In this document: positions 16,428 through 25,106 of the stretch, piece after piece
Layout of the letters: each line of letters starts with the position of its first letter
How positions within the stretch are numbered: position 1 is the stretch's first letter
Made by a program: the position numbers and the translations under genes
Assembly: GCA_900543845.1 (NCBI GenBank)
Contig: UQTD01000004.1
Coordinates: 1-48,286 of the forward strand
Length of the DNA stretch: 48,286 nt
Reading direction: 5' to 3'
Source of the DNA: an uncultured Collinsella sp.
GTDB lineage: Bacteria > Actinomycetota > Coriobacteriia > Coriobacteriales > Coriobacteriaceae
Notes under the pieces: generated by a model
What the model was told of the DNA's origin: nothing
Databases searched by the model: none
What the model saw: only the letters and a program-made list of their open reading frames with translations

Positions 16428-18428
16428 TTAGACCAGACGGGCGTTGATCGTCTTGGCGATCTCGGCGGCGTCGGAGGAACCCTTGACGGTGGCACGGAAG
16501 TCCTCGTCCATGAGCGCCTCAGCGACCTTGGACAGGATCTTGAGGTGCGTGGTGCCGGCCTGGGCACCGGGGATGAGCAGGGCAATAGCCACGTTGACGG
16601 GAGCGCCGTCCATGGTATCCCAACCGGTCACGCCAGAGTCGTCCTTGACGACGATGACAGCAGCCTCGGTAATGGCATCGGACTTGGCATGCGGGATAGC
16701 GAAGCCCTCCATCATGCCCGTGGTGCCCTCGGCCTCGCGAGCCAGGAAGGCGTTCATCACGGCGTCGGCGTCGTTTGCGATACCGGCCTTGACGGCCTGG
16801 TTGGAAACGAAGCTCAGAGCCTCGTCACGAGAAGCGAAGTCCTCGGCGACAAAGACATTCTCGACCTTCACGAAGCCGGCAGCCTCGGCCTTGGAGGCCT
16901 CGACGGCAGCGGCCTTGGGAGCCTCGACCGGCTTGGCGGGAGCGGCCTTCTGGTTCTTCTCGAAGTCATACTTCTTGAAAGCGACGAACAGGATGCCACC
17001 GACCACGGCGCCGATGAGGATCGCGAGGACCCAAAGCGGACCGTTCTCGACAACAGGCAGGACCAGGAAGCCACCGTGGGGCGCCGGATCGTGGACGTTG
17101 AACATAATGGTCAGGATCGAGGCGATGGAGGAACCGAGCATCATGATGGGCATGACGGGCCAGATGTTCTTGGTCATGAACGGAATGGCGCCCTCGGTGA
17201 TGTGGGTGCAGCCAAGGATAAGGTTGACGACACCGGCGTCATGATCCTCCTGGCTGAAGTACTTCTTGCCGACGATGACGGCAAAGGTGGTGATCAGCGG
17301 CGGAACGATACAGGCGGCAGAGACGGCAGCCATGAAGTTGGTGCCGAAGTTATAGGTGTCGGTGCCGACACCAGCAGCCAGGGCCTCGGTGAGCATGGCT
17401 GTACCGGTGACGTAAGCAGCCTTGTTGACCGGGCCGCCCATGTCAAAGGCGCACATGCAGCCGATAGCAAGACCCAGGACAACAGCGCCAGAGGCAGACA
17501 GACCCTTGAGGAAGTCCATCATGGCGGTGTTGATGGCAGCCATGGGGCCGGAGATGCCGAGCATGACCAGACCGACGATAGCAGTCGAGAACAGCGGGTA
17601 CAGGAAGATGGCCTTGAGGCCGTCCAGGTTCTTGGGCAGCTTGGCAAAAACCTTCTCGAGCAGCAAGATGACATAACCAGCGAGGAAGCCGCCGACGATG
17701 CCGCCGAGGAAGCCGAAGCCCACGCCCGTGCCGCCAGCATCGATCATGTGTGTATCGGCGTTAACGGGCAGGCCCTGGATGGCGATCATACCGGCAACAA
17801 AGCCGGGAACGAGCGCCGGACGCTTGCCGATGGACTCGGCGATATAGGCGGAAAGCACGGGAACCATCAGGTTCATGGCAATGCCGCCGATGATCTTGAG
17901 CATCGCGGCGAAGCTGTTGTAGTCGGCAGCCGTCGAATCGAAGGACGTGATGCCCCACAGGAACGAAACGGCGGTCAGGACGCCACCGGCAACGACGAAG
18001 ACCAGCATGTGGCTGACGCCGTTCATGAGGTGCTTATAGATGATGTGGCCGATGGACTCCTTCTCCTCAACCTCATCCTCAACATCGGCAGCAGCCGCAA
18101 CCGTGTCGTCGCCCTTGGCGGCGAGGGCGCGATCGATCAGCTTGCCAGCAGCCTCGACGGACAGAGCCTTGGAAACGCCAACGGAAACCATGGGCTTACC
18201 GGCGAAACGCTCTGCCTGGACATCCTTATCGGCTGCGACGACGACGGCCTTGGCACCAGCGATCTCACTCTTGGTAAGCTCGTTCTCGACACCGACCTGG
18301 CCATGGGTCTCGACCTTAATGGTCAGACCGCGCTCGGCAGCTGCCTTCTCCAGCGCCTCCTTCGCCATGAAGGTGTGCGCGATGCCGGTCGGGCAACCGG
18401 TGGCGGCGATGATGTCAAACTTAGCCAT
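16428..18428 (-). CDS. fruA: Fructose-specific PTS transporter, fused EIIB-EIIC-EIIA
   Basis: Imports fructose across the membrane and phosphorylates it to fructose-1-phosphate. It has 666 residues. The EIIB domain (about 1-105) has the phospho-Cys in ATGCPTGIAHT (Cys12). The EIIC membrane domain (about 125-460) is typical of the fructose family, with the GGPVNKAAY motif. An Ala/Pro/Lys-rich linker leads to EIIA (about 515-666) with the phospho-His in AIPHAKSD (about His580). The order B-C-A differs from the enterobacterial FruA/FruB arrangement. The ATG at 18428 has AAGGAGGGACAC before it. A divergent RpiR-type regulator and a palindromic operator candidate lie upstream. Mannose or related hexoses are possible alternative substrates. 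Confidence 0.93.
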   Translation of the reverse strand: MAKFDIIAATGCPTGIAHTFMAKEALEKAAAERGLTIKVETHGQVGVENELTKSEIAGAKAVVVAADKDVQAERFAGKPMVSVGVSKALSVEAAGKLIDRALAAKGDDTVAAAADVEDEVEEKESIGHIIYKHLMNGVSHMLVFVVAGGVLTAVSFLWGITSFDSTAADYNSFAAMLKIIGGIAMNLMVPVLSAYIAESIGKRPALVPGFVAGMIAIQGLPVNADTHMIDAGGTGVGFGFLGGIVGGFLAGYVILLLEKVFAKLPKNLDGLKAIFLYPLFSTAIVGLVMLGISGPMAAINTAMMDFLKGLSASGAVVLGLAIGCMCAFDMGGPVNKAAYVTGTAMLTEALAAGVGTDTYNFGTNFMAAVSAACIVPPLITTFAVIVGKKYFSQEDHDAGVVNLILGCTHITEGAIPFMTKNIWPVMPIMMLGSSIASILTIMFNVHDPAPHGGFLVLPVVENGPLWVLAILIGAVVGGILFVAFKKYDFEKNQKAAPAKPVEAPKAAAVEASKAEAAGFVKVENVFVAEDFASRDEALSFVSNQAVKAGIANDADAVMNAFLAREAEGTTGMMEGFAIPHAKSDAITEAAVIVVKDDSGVTGWDTMDGAPVNVAIALLIPGAQAGTTHLKILSKVAEALMDEDFRATVKGSSDAAEIAKTINARLV

Positions 18429-18555
18429 GTGTCCCTCCTTCTTGAGTACTGCGCCCGCAGGCGCTCCCCTACACGCGCTTCCATGCGCGTTTTTCCACAC
18501 CTGAAAGATACCAAGCCACCGCTTTTATGAGAAGCAATAAGGCTCATTACTCCGG

Positions 18556-18593
18556 TGAAAGGTTCTTTCATAACCGTAAACGGTCGATGAAAG
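18556..18593. promoter_or_regulatory. Candidate RpiR-type operator between fruA and its regulator
   Basis: TGAAAGGTTCTTTCA (18556-18570) is a perfect palindrome with 6-nt half sites. A further half site TGAAAG lies at 18588-18593, and ACCGTAAACGGT sits between them. The site lies between the two divergent genes, where a regulator of both would bind. Half sites of TGAAA/TTTCA type are common for RpiR-family proteins. Confidence 0.6.
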
Positions 18594-18701
18594 TTTACCA
18601 TCAACTATTGAAACGGCAAGGTGTATCTTGTAACTGAAAATGCCCCTATACTACGAAATTACAAAACAAGTCCGATTTTTATGCCAGCCAGGAGCCATCC
18701 C

Positions 18702-19559
18702 ATGTCCGATAGCAGCAAGAGCGCACTCTCCCTTATTAGTATGCACAGGGGGTACAGCGAGTCCGAGCAGCGCATTGTCGACTATATCCTAGAGCACCAG
18801 TCCGAGGCACCGCGTCTGACAGCCGCCCAGCTTTCGCGCGCTGCCGCAACCTCCGAGGCAACCGTCTCGCGCTTCTGCCGCAAACTGGGTTTTGGCAGTT
18901 TTCGCAGTTTTCAGTTTTCGCTGGCGCGCGATCTGGAGAGCCAGCGCAATGAAGGCCTCACCGACGAGGTCTCGCTCGACAATATGGAGCAAAGCCTCAA
19001 GAATATTCTCGCTGCCAAGGTCAGCGAGCTTAATGCGACTATCGATGGCATTGATCACGACACGCTGACAGCCGTCGTGCACGCGTTTAAGAACGCAGGG
19101 GCTATCGAGTTTGCAGCCGTAGGCAACACCAACGCCGTCGCACTCGACGCGACGTTTAAGTTTTCGCAGCTGGGCCTTCGCTGCATGGCAAGCACCATCA
19201 GCGAGACCTCGATTGGGTTTGCGCTTACGCTGCGCCCCGGCGACGTCATCGTGCTGATCTCGAACTCCGGCAAGTCGCGCCGGCTTAATCGCATGGCAAA
19301 AGCGGCTCGCGGCTGTGGTGCCACCGTAGTCGTCATCAGCAGCGACAGCAAGTCACCGCTTGCTCGCTTGGCCGATTACACCTTTAATACCGTGAACCAC
19401 GAGGCGCTGCTCACCACGGGCGACTTTGCGTTCTCCAAGATGAGCGCCACGATGATCATCGAGGTTATCTACAACTTCCTGCTGCCCGAGATTGAAGACG
19501 CCCGCGAGCATATCAGCTACTACGAGGAGCTCATCCAGCCGGATAAGGTCGTGGAATAG
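18702..19559 (+). CDS. MurR/RpiR family transcriptional regulator
   Basis: 285 residues. The N-terminal HTH_6 domain has its helix-turn-helix at about 37-63 (TAAQLSRAAATSEATVSRFC). The C-terminal SIS sugar-phosphate-binding domain (about 125-260) includes the ISNSGKSRR loop. SIS-domain regulators sense phosphosugars, so fructose-1-phosphate or fructose-1,6-bisphosphate is the likely signal. The ATG at 18702 has AGGAG 7 nt upstream. Divergent placement next to fruA suggests control of the whole fructose cluster; this is inference from position and from the palindrome at 18556-18570. Confidence 0.92.
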   Translation: MSDSSKSALSLISMHRGYSESEQRIVDYILEHQSEAPRLTAAQLSRAAATSEATVSRFCRKLGFGSFRSFQFSLARDLESQRNEGLTDEVSLDNMEQSLKNILAAKVSELNATIDGIDHDTLTAVVHAFKNAGAIEFAAVGNTNAVALDATFKFSQLGLRCMASTISETSIGFALTLRPGDVIVLISNSGKSRRLNRMAKAARGCGATVVVISSDSKSPLARLADYTFNTVNHEALLTTGDFAFSKMSATMIIEVIYNFLLPEIEDAREHISYYEELIQPDKVVE

Positions 19560-19592
19560 GTTTTAGCAGGGGACGTTATGTACCGTTCCCAC

Positions 19593-19744
19593 AAAACTAT
19601 GCCGGTTTACTACGATGAAATCGGAATATGCGACCACATCCCATTTTAAAAGAAAACCGCAGGCGTTCTACCTGCGGTTTTCTTTTTACAATTTTAGCTG
19701 TGCTCGAGCTACGCCGATTCATCGTAGTAAACCGGCATAGTTTT
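19593..19744. repeat. 152-bp inverted-repeat element carrying a terminator
   Basis: Arms of 32 and 31 nt (19593-19624 and 19714-19744) are reverse complements except for one extra A. Both contain ACTATGCCGGTTTACTACG. A strong bidirectional terminator occupies the middle. It fills the gap between the convergent rpiR-type gene and recN. No open frame is present, so it may be a non-autonomous mobile element used as a terminator. Confidence 0.85.
19648..19687. terminator. Bidirectional intrinsic terminator
   Basis: AAAAGAAAACCGCAGG pairs with CCTGCGGTTTTCTTTT around the loop CGTTCTA, with T-runs on both strands. It serves the convergent regulator gene (stop 19559) and recN (stop 19819). Confidence 0.9.
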
Positions 19745-19818
19745 TGACGGTCGGGCCAGACAAGCAAGTGACGGGGCAACAATTACTGATATTTTGCCAC
19801 CAGCACCGACGGCTCGGC

Positions 19819-21447
19819 CTAAGCACGCGCTTCTTCCAACATCTGCCTGGCGTGTGCCAGGCTTGCCGCCGATTGATCGCCGCTCAGCATACGGGCGATC
19901 TCTGCGGTGCGGGCATCCCCAGCCACCTCATCCAGATGCGTCTGGGGTACGTCTCCGGGTTCTTTACTCACCACGTAGTGCTTGTCGGCCATGACGGCGA
20001 CCTGTGCCAGATGGGTTACGACAATCACCTGATGCGTAGCGGCGAGATCTGCCAACACGCTCGCGAGGGCACGTGCAGTAGAGCCTCCGACACCGGCATC
20101 GACCTCGTCGAATACCAGTGTATCCACGCCGTCCGCGTTACCGAGGACAACCTTGCTCGCCAGCATAACGCGGCTCAGCTCGCCGCCCGACGCAATGCGG
20201 CGCAGGGGGCGTGGCGTCAATCCGGCACCACTGCGATACAAAAGCTCGTAGCTCGAAGGGCCCGCCGGTGTCCACTCGGCACGCGGAAGATCGCGCGACT
20301 CCCAAACGAGCTCGGCGCCGCCCATCTCCAGGCGCGCCATCTGACGGCCAACCTCATGACAAAAACGAGGAGCTGCCATATTCCGCGCACGCTTAAGCGC
20401 CTTGGCGGCGGCGAACAGTTCACGCTCCGCCGCGCCAAGCACTTCGCGAGACTTCTTGACCTGCTCATCACCATCGTCTACCAGCGACAGCAGCTCTTGG
20501 GAACGATCGCGCATGGCAAAGACATCGTCCATGGTGGGCCCCCACTGACGCAGCAGGCCCTTAAGATCAGAATAGCGCTCGCGCATACGAGCCAGCTCGC
20601 GCGGATCAAAGGCGACTCCATCGCGATAGGCGCGCAACTCGTTGGCGCAATCCTCGAGCGAGATGCAGGCATCCGAAAGCGCATCGGCAATGTCGCCCAG
20701 CTTGCGATCGACGGCAGCCATGCGGGAAAGCTCCGCCACGGCACTGTTCACGGCATCGAGCGCTCCCCCTTCGGCCGCAAGCGACGCATGGGCATCGTTG
20801 GCCGTGGCCACCAGCACCTCGGCATGCTCGGATCGAGGCAGCAGTTCCTCGAGCTCCTCATACTCACCCGGTTTGGGGTCGACCTCGGCGATACGTTCCA
20901 GGGCAAAGCGCGCCTCCTCGACGCGACTCCCCTGCGCACGCGAGGCCTCCTCGACGCGACGGACCTCCTTAGCAGCCGCGCGCGAGGCTTTAAAGCAAGC
21001 ACGGTAGTGCCCGAGCGCCTCGAGTGCAGGGCGCCCTGCCCAGGCATCGACCATGGCAACATGGTGCGCCGGGTCGAGCAGACGCTGGTGCTCGTGCTGG
21101 CCGCACAGATCCATCATCACGCCAACGCGCTCCGAAAGCTCACGCACGCTGGCGATGCGGCCGTCAATTTTTACGCGGCTGCGGCCCTCGGCAGAAAGGC
21201 TGCGCTGCACGGTGAAGCCCTCCGTGTCGTGCGGTCCGTCAAACAGACGCGCCTCGACGCTGGCAAGCGTCTCGCCCTCGCGCACTGTCGACGAATCCGC
21301 GCGCTCGCCCAAAATGAGCTTGAGCGCCGAGAGCAACGCGGTCTTACCGGCGCCGGTTTCTCCAGTCAGAACCGTTAGACCCGCGCTTGGCACCAACGTC
21401 GCCTCGCGAATGAGTGCAATGTTGGAAACCTGCAGCTCATCGATCAT
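19819..21447 (-). CDS. recN: DNA repair protein RecN
   Basis: SMC-like ATPase of double-strand-break repair, 542 residues (normal size). Walker A is GETGAGKT at 29-36. The central coiled coil includes a CGQHEHQRLL segment. The C-terminal half shows the ABC signature region SGGELSRVMLA and Walker B LVFDEVDAGVGG. The start overlaps the end of the NAD kinase gene by 11 nt, so the two are translationally coupled. This order (tlyA, nadK, recN) is common in Gram-positive bacteria. It is the last gene of a run that begins at alaS. Confidence 0.95.
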   Translation of the reverse strand: MIDELQVSNIALIREATLVPSAGLTVLTGETGAGKTALLSALKLILGERADSSTVREGETLASVEARLFDGPHDTEGFTVQRSLSAEGRSRVKIDGRIASVRELSERVGVMMDLCGQHEHQRLLDPAHHVAMVDAWAGRPALEALGHYRACFKASRAAAKEVRRVEEASRAQGSRVEEARFALERIAEVDPKPGEYEELEELLPRSEHAEVLVATANDAHASLAAEGGALDAVNSAVAELSRMAAVDRKLGDIADALSDACISLEDCANELRAYRDGVAFDPRELARMRERYSDLKGLLRQWGPTMDDVFAMRDRSQELLSLVDDGDEQVKKSREVLGAAERELFAAAKALKRARNMAAPRFCHEVGRQMARLEMGGAELVWESRDLPRAEWTPAGPSSYELLYRSGAGLTPRPLRRIASGGELSRVMLASKVVLGNADGVDTLVFDEVDAGVGGSTARALASVLADLAATHQVIVVTHLAQVAVMADKHYVVSKEPGDVPQTHLDEVAGDARTAEIARMLSGDQSAASLAHARQMLEEARA

Positions 21448-22297
21448 GACGCACTCCGTAGAACACGCGGCTCACCGAGTTGTAGAAGCTCTCGGGGCCG
21501 TAATCCAGCAGCAGCACATCGCCGGGACCGCGACGCACGGCCACGCTCTCGACCGTGCCATCGCAGGTAATAAACTGTCCATCGATGGCGATCGCCGGCA
21601 CGCTCGGGCGGTCATTGGACATAAAGATCTCGACGACATCGCTCGGCGAGGTCAAAAAGGCGCGAGCTTGAATGGTATGCGGGGCGATGGGCACGCAGAC
21701 CATGCCCGTGTAATCGGGGCTGACGATGGGTCCGCCGGCGGAAAGCGCATAGCCGGTGGAGCCAGTCGCCGTCGATACAACCACGCCGTCGCCACGCAGG
21801 CGGTCGATATGATGGCCGGACACCGTGATATCGAACTCGACCATATCGGACAGGGGTCCGCGCGTAAGCGCCATATCGTTGAGGGCAAACGTGCGCACGA
21901 CATCCTTCGTACCGTCTTCGCGTACCGAGACGATATCGGCGGCGATGGTGGCGCGGCGACTCACATGGAGCTCGCCGGACAGGGCATCACTCACGACCTG
22001 CAAAATGTCGCGCTCCTCGGGGCTCGCGGCCGTCAAAAAACCCAAATGACCATAGGAAAGACCCAAAATGGGAATCTCGCGGTAGTTAAGAATGCGGGCG
22101 GCGCGCAGCAGCGTACCGTCGCCGCCGAGCGTAATGACCAGGTCGGCATCGTCAACATCGGGCGTACTCTGGATCTTGGAGCGCTGATCGGCAGCCCATG
22201 CGACCTCGTAGCCCTGGCGCGAAAGCCAAAGCTCGAGCATCAGGCCGCTCTCGACCGCCTCTTGTTTGTAGTAATTGGGAACCAGAAAGACCTTCAT
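21437..22297 (-). CDS. nadK: NAD kinase
   Basis: Makes NADP from NAD and ATP (or polyphosphate) in the cytoplasm. It has 286 residues, the normal length. The ATP/NAD-binding GGDGTLLRAAR is at 58-68. The second family motif is TGSTGYALSAGGPIV. The ATG at 22297 overlaps the TlyA stop by 4 nt (ATGA). All motifs look intact. Confidence 0.95.
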   Translation of the reverse strand: MKVFLVPNYYKQEAVESGLMLELWLSRQGYEVAWAADQRSKIQSTPDVDDADLVITLGGDGTLLRAARILNYREIPILGLSYGHLGFLTAASPEERDILQVVSDALSGELHVSRRATIAADIVSVREDGTKDVVRTFALNDMALTRGPLSDMVEFDITVSGHHIDRLRGDGVVVSTATGSTGYALSAGGPIVSPDYTGMVCVPIAPHTIQARAFLTSPSDVVEIFMSNDRPSVPAIAIDGQFITCDGTVESVAVRRGPGDVLLLDYGPESFYNSVSRVFYGVRHDR

Positions 22298-23097
22298 AGC
22301 GTTGCAGCTTTCTCGCTCAAAACCGATACCTGGGATTGCAGCTCGTCGTCGGTGCGGTCACCGGTGGCAAACCTCGTGCCGTACAGGAAAAACTCAACGT
22401 TGCCCTTGGCGCCATGGATGGGCGACACGCACACGTCGAGCGGGAACAGGCCCTTGGCGGCAAAGAGTTCAATCGCCGCCACGAGCGTATCGCGGCGGAC
22501 GGCGGGGTCGGTCACGATACCGCCCTCGCCCACCAGCGAAGCCGGCGCCTCAAACTGGGGCTTTACAAGCGTGCAAAACGAACCCGAAGGCTTGAGGCAC
22601 GCCAGCACGGCGTCGATGATATTCGCGATACTCGTAAACGACACATCGCACACGGCCAGGTCGATAGCGCCGCCGTAACCGAGCTCGGGCAGCTGTGTCA
22701 CGTTGGTGCGCTCGTGGAGCGTCACGCGATCGTCTTGACGCAACGACCAATCAAACTGGGCGCGACCCACGTCGACCGAGACGACAGTCGCAGCGCCGCG
22801 CTTGAGCAGGCAATCGGTAAAGCCGCCCGTGGAGCATCCCACATCGAGGCAAGCAAGGTCCGTCGGATCAATCCCAAACGCATCGAGCGCGCCCTCGAGC
22901 TTAAGCCCGCCGCGCCCCACGTAGGGAATACGGCCCTTCACGTGTAGGGGCAGGCCGGGCGTCACCTTAAGGCCCGGCGAGGTCAAACGCTCGCCGCCAC
23001 TCGAGACCAAGCCGGCCATAAGAGTGCGAAGGGCATCCGCGCGATCGGCGCAGATGCCCTGTGAAATCAGTTCGTCATCGAGACGCACACGTTTCAT
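22294..23097 (-). CDS. tlyA: TlyA family 23S/16S rRNA 2'-O-methyltransferase (hemolysin A-like)
   Basis: 267 residues from the chosen start. The N-terminal S4 RNA-binding domain begins MKRVRLDDELISQG. The rest is an FtsJ-type SAM-dependent methyltransferase with LDVGCSTGGFTDCLL as the SAM-binding motif. The family methylates ribosomal RNA at 2'-O of cytidines and sets capreomycin sensitivity in mycobacteria; a haemolysin role is doubtful. An alternative ATG at 23106 overlaps the xseB stop (TGATG) and would add three residues; no strong ribosome site separates them. The gene is in the recN-nadK unit. Confidence 0.9.
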   Translation of the reverse strand: MKRVRLDDELISQGICADRADALRTLMAGLVSSGGERLTSPGLKVTPGLPLHVKGRIPYVGRGGLKLEGALDAFGIDPTDLACLDVGCSTGGFTDCLLKRGAATVVSVDVGRAQFDWSLRQDDRVTLHERTNVTQLPELGYGGAIDLAVCDVSFTSIANIIDAVLACLKPSGSFCTLVKPQFEAPASLVGEGGIVTDPAVRRDTLVAAIELFAAKGLFPLDVCVSPIHGAKGNVEFFLYGTRFATGDRTDDELQSQVSVLSEKAATL

Positions 23098-23105
23098 GAA
23101 TGCCA

Positions 23106-23372
23106 TCAACCATTCGTATCCGGGGACGCGGCCTGGCTATCCTTGGATTCATTTGCCGCATCCTCATCGTATTCCTGCTCGAGCTTATCGGCCTCACGAG
23201 GCGTCAGCTCAAACTTGTCGACCATATCGACCGCACGGGAGCCCAGTTCGATCGCCTCATCAAACAGATCGAGCGAACGTTCCAGGGAGGTATCCTTAGA
23301 ACGAACGGTCGCGATGATCTGGTCCAAGCGGTCCGAGATCTCGTCGAAGTTACGGACGGAACCCTCTGGCAT
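23106..23372 (-). CDS. xseB: Exodeoxyribonuclease VII small subunit
   Basis: 88 residues, normal for XseB. The N-terminal helical core shows the family pattern (FDEISDRLDQIIATV, then SLERSLDLFDEAIEL). The acidic tail (EQEYDEDAANESKD) is variable. The enzyme degrades single-stranded DNA together with the large subunit XseA. No xseA gene is next to it or elsewhere in the window, so the large subunit must be encoded outside. The start follows GAGGAGTAGCC, two bases past the nusB stop. Confidence 0.88.
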   Translation of the reverse strand: MPEGSVRNFDEISDRLDQIIATVRSKDTSLERSLDLFDEAIELGSRAVDMVDKFELTPREADKLEQEYDEDAANESKDSQAASPDTNG

Positions 23373-23374
23373 GG

Positions 23375-23968
23375 CTACTCCTCGACGGTACCGGTCTCGG
23401 CCTCGGCGACCTCAGCATCCTCGTCGAGAACGCCGGCCGCAGCCTGAGCGGCGGCAACCTTTGCGGCAGCCTCGGCAGCCTCGGCGGCCTGGGCCTCCTC
23501 GCGGGCACGGTCCTCGGCCAGCAGCTCCTGATACAGGTCCTCGCCCGGCAGCTCCTCGCTACGAGCAATCTTGCCCAGCACACCATTGACAAACGACGCG
23601 GACTGATCGGTGCCATAGGCCTTGGCAAGCTCGACGGCCTCATTAATCACGATGGCGTCCGAGACCTCCTCGTCGGTGAGGAAGCGCATCTCATAAACGG
23701 CGATGCGCAGCAGATTGCGGTCGGCACCGGGCATGCGCATAAGATCCCAGTTCTTGGCGACGGAGCGCAAGGCGCAGTCGATGCGGTCGATGTGCTCGTA
23801 GGCACCGCGGCACAGTTCCAGCGCATAGGGGTCGAGGGGACCCTTCGAGATCAGGAAATCGCCCTCGAGGACGCGCTCGAGCGGGCTGTCCGTGGCCTCG
23901 GCCTGGAACAGCAGCTGCAGCGCCTGACTGCGGGCAAGCGTACGCCCGCGATAAACCTTAAGGCTCAA
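23375..23968 (-). CDS. nusB: Transcription antitermination factor NusB
   Basis: Binds boxA RNA with NusE/S10 and supports transcription of rRNA operons. It has 197 residues, longer than the usual 130-150. The NusB fold covers about 1-140 (LARSQALQLLFQAE near the start; FVNGVLGKIA near the end). The last 55 residues are an Ala/Glu-rich low-complexity tail of unknown role. It starts three bases after the Asp23-like gene. The efp, asp23-like, nusB order is classic for Gram-positive bacteria. Confidence 0.93.
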   Translation of the reverse strand: MSLKVYRGRTLARSQALQLLFQAEATDSPLERVLEGDFLISKGPLDPYALELCRGAYEHIDRIDCALRSVAKNWDLMRMPGADRNLLRIAVYEMRFLTDEEVSDAIVINEAVELAKAYGTDQSASFVNGVLGKIARSEELPGEDLYQELLAEDRAREEAQAAEAAEAAAKVAAAQAAAGVLDEDAEVAEAETGTVEE

Positions 23969-23971
23969 AGG

Positions 23972-24334
23972 TTACTCCTTGGGGAAAACGAGGCCATCGA
24001 TGCAAACGTCAACACGCTCGACCTCGACGCCAACCTGGGCGTCGATAGCGGCAACCACGGCGGCGCGAACGGCCTCGGCGAGTTTCTTGAACGGATAGCC
24101 AAAGAACACCACGACGCGCACGGTGAGCGCGAGCTTGTCGCCGATGACCTCGGCCTCGACCGCCGGCTCGGATGCCGGGGCCTTGGACGAAAGCATCATG
24201 GAGACAAGGTTGGTGGCAAGGTCCTTGACGCCCACGGAGGCGATGCCCTCGACATCCGTGACGGCGCGCGAGACGATGGCGGTCAGAACATCAGGCGAAA
24301 TGCCGATGCCGTCAATCTTGATTTCCTGGGGCAT
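23972..24334 (-). CDS. Asp23/Gls24 family envelope stress protein
   Basis: 120 residues, the usual size of the YqhY/Asp23 group. The beginning (IKIDGIGISPDVLTAIVSRA) and the central VEGIASVG are characteristic. The C-terminal half contains the VRVVVFFGYPFKKLAEAVR segment. Members are membrane-associated or linked to fatty-acid synthesis (YqhY, which also lies beside nusB in Bacillus); the exact role here is unknown. It sits between efp and nusB. The start has a good AGGAGGACTC just before the ATG. Confidence 0.88.
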   Translation of the reverse strand: MPQEIKIDGIGISPDVLTAIVSRAVTDVEGIASVGVKDLATNLVSMMLSSKAPASEPAVEAEVIGDKLALTVRVVVFFGYPFKKLAEAVRAAVVAAIDAQVGVEVERVDVCIDGLVFPKE

Positions 24335-24358
24335 GAGTCCTCCTAGAAGAGTTGGTTG

Positions 24359-24922
24359 CTAGACGCGGGAGACGAACTTGCCGTCGCGGGTGTCAACCTT
24401 GATGACCTCGCCCTCGTTGAGGTACATGGGGACCTGGATGACGGCGCCGGTGTCGATGGTGGCCGGCTTGGTGGAACCCTGGACGGTGTCGCCCTTGAAG
24501 CCCGGGTCGGTCTGAACGATGGTGGTCTCGATGAACATCGGCGGGGTCACGCCCATGAGCTCGTCGTCGGCGAAGAGTAGCTGGCAGGTGTCGTTCTCGC
24601 GCAGCCACTTGGCGTTCTCGCCCACCATGTCCTCGGGAACGGGAACCTGCTCGTAAGACTCGTTGTCCATGAAGATGTAGTCAGCGCCGTCGTTGTAGAG
24701 GTACTGGAACTCACGGGTGGTGAGCATGACGCTCTCGAACTTGGTGCCGGCGTTGCAGGTGTTCTCGACGACGCGGCCGCTCTTGATGTCGCGGGTCTTG
24801 TAGCGCACGAAAGCGCCGCCCTTGCCCGGCTTGACGTGCTGGAACTCGACGATGGTGTAGACCTTGTCCTTAATGCGGAGACCGAGGCCGTTCTTGAAGT
24901 CGGCGGTAGAGATAGTAGGCAT
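24359..24922 (-). CDS. efp: Translation elongation factor P
   Basis: Helps ribosomes make Pro-Pro bonds. It has 187 residues, the full three-domain length. The tip of domain I is PGKGGAFVR with Lys34 as the position that is modified in many bacteria. No epmA/epmB or earP gene is seen nearby. The ATG at 24922 is chosen for AGAAAGGTCGCT before it and because the protein then begins MPTISTADF as in homologues. A TATAAT box lies 58 nt upstream, and the pepP terminator precedes that, so this gene may start a new transcript. Confidence 0.95.
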   Translation of the reverse strand: MPTISTADFKNGLGLRIKDKVYTIVEFQHVKPGKGGAFVRYKTRDIKSGRVVENTCNAGTKFESVMLTTREFQYLYNDGADYIFMDNESYEQVPVPEDMVGENAKWLRENDTCQLLFADDELMGVTPPMFIETTIVQTDPGFKGDTVQGSTKPATIDTGAVIQVPMYLNEGEVIKVDTRDGKFVSRV

Positions 24923-24979
24923 AGCGACCTTTCTTGTTATTGGCGAGACGCACAAGCGTCCAAATTACATACGAGCGAA

Positions 24980-24985
24980 ATTATA
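24980..24985 (-). promoter_or_regulatory. Candidate -10 element of the efp transcript
   Basis: A perfect TATAAT (minus strand) lies between the pepP terminator and the efp start. The -35 region is poor. Position supports a separate promoter for efp and downstream genes. Confidence 0.42.
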
Positions 24986-25016
24986 CACTTGCAGACGGCG
25001 GCTGCAGCGAGCGCAT

Positions 25017-25059
25017 AAAAAGAGAACGCGGGGCGCCCGAATCATTTCGGACGCCCCGC
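25017..25059 (-). terminator. Intrinsic terminator of pepP
   Basis: On the minus strand a 14-bp stem (GCGGGGCGTCCGAA / TTCGGGCGCCCCGC, loop ATGA) is followed by GTTCTCTTTTT. It lies 48 nt after the pepP stop. Confidence 0.85.
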
Positions 25060-25106
25060 CTCCAAAGTTGATTATTGGGGCAAGCCCTAAAATCTATCGG
25101 AGTAGA

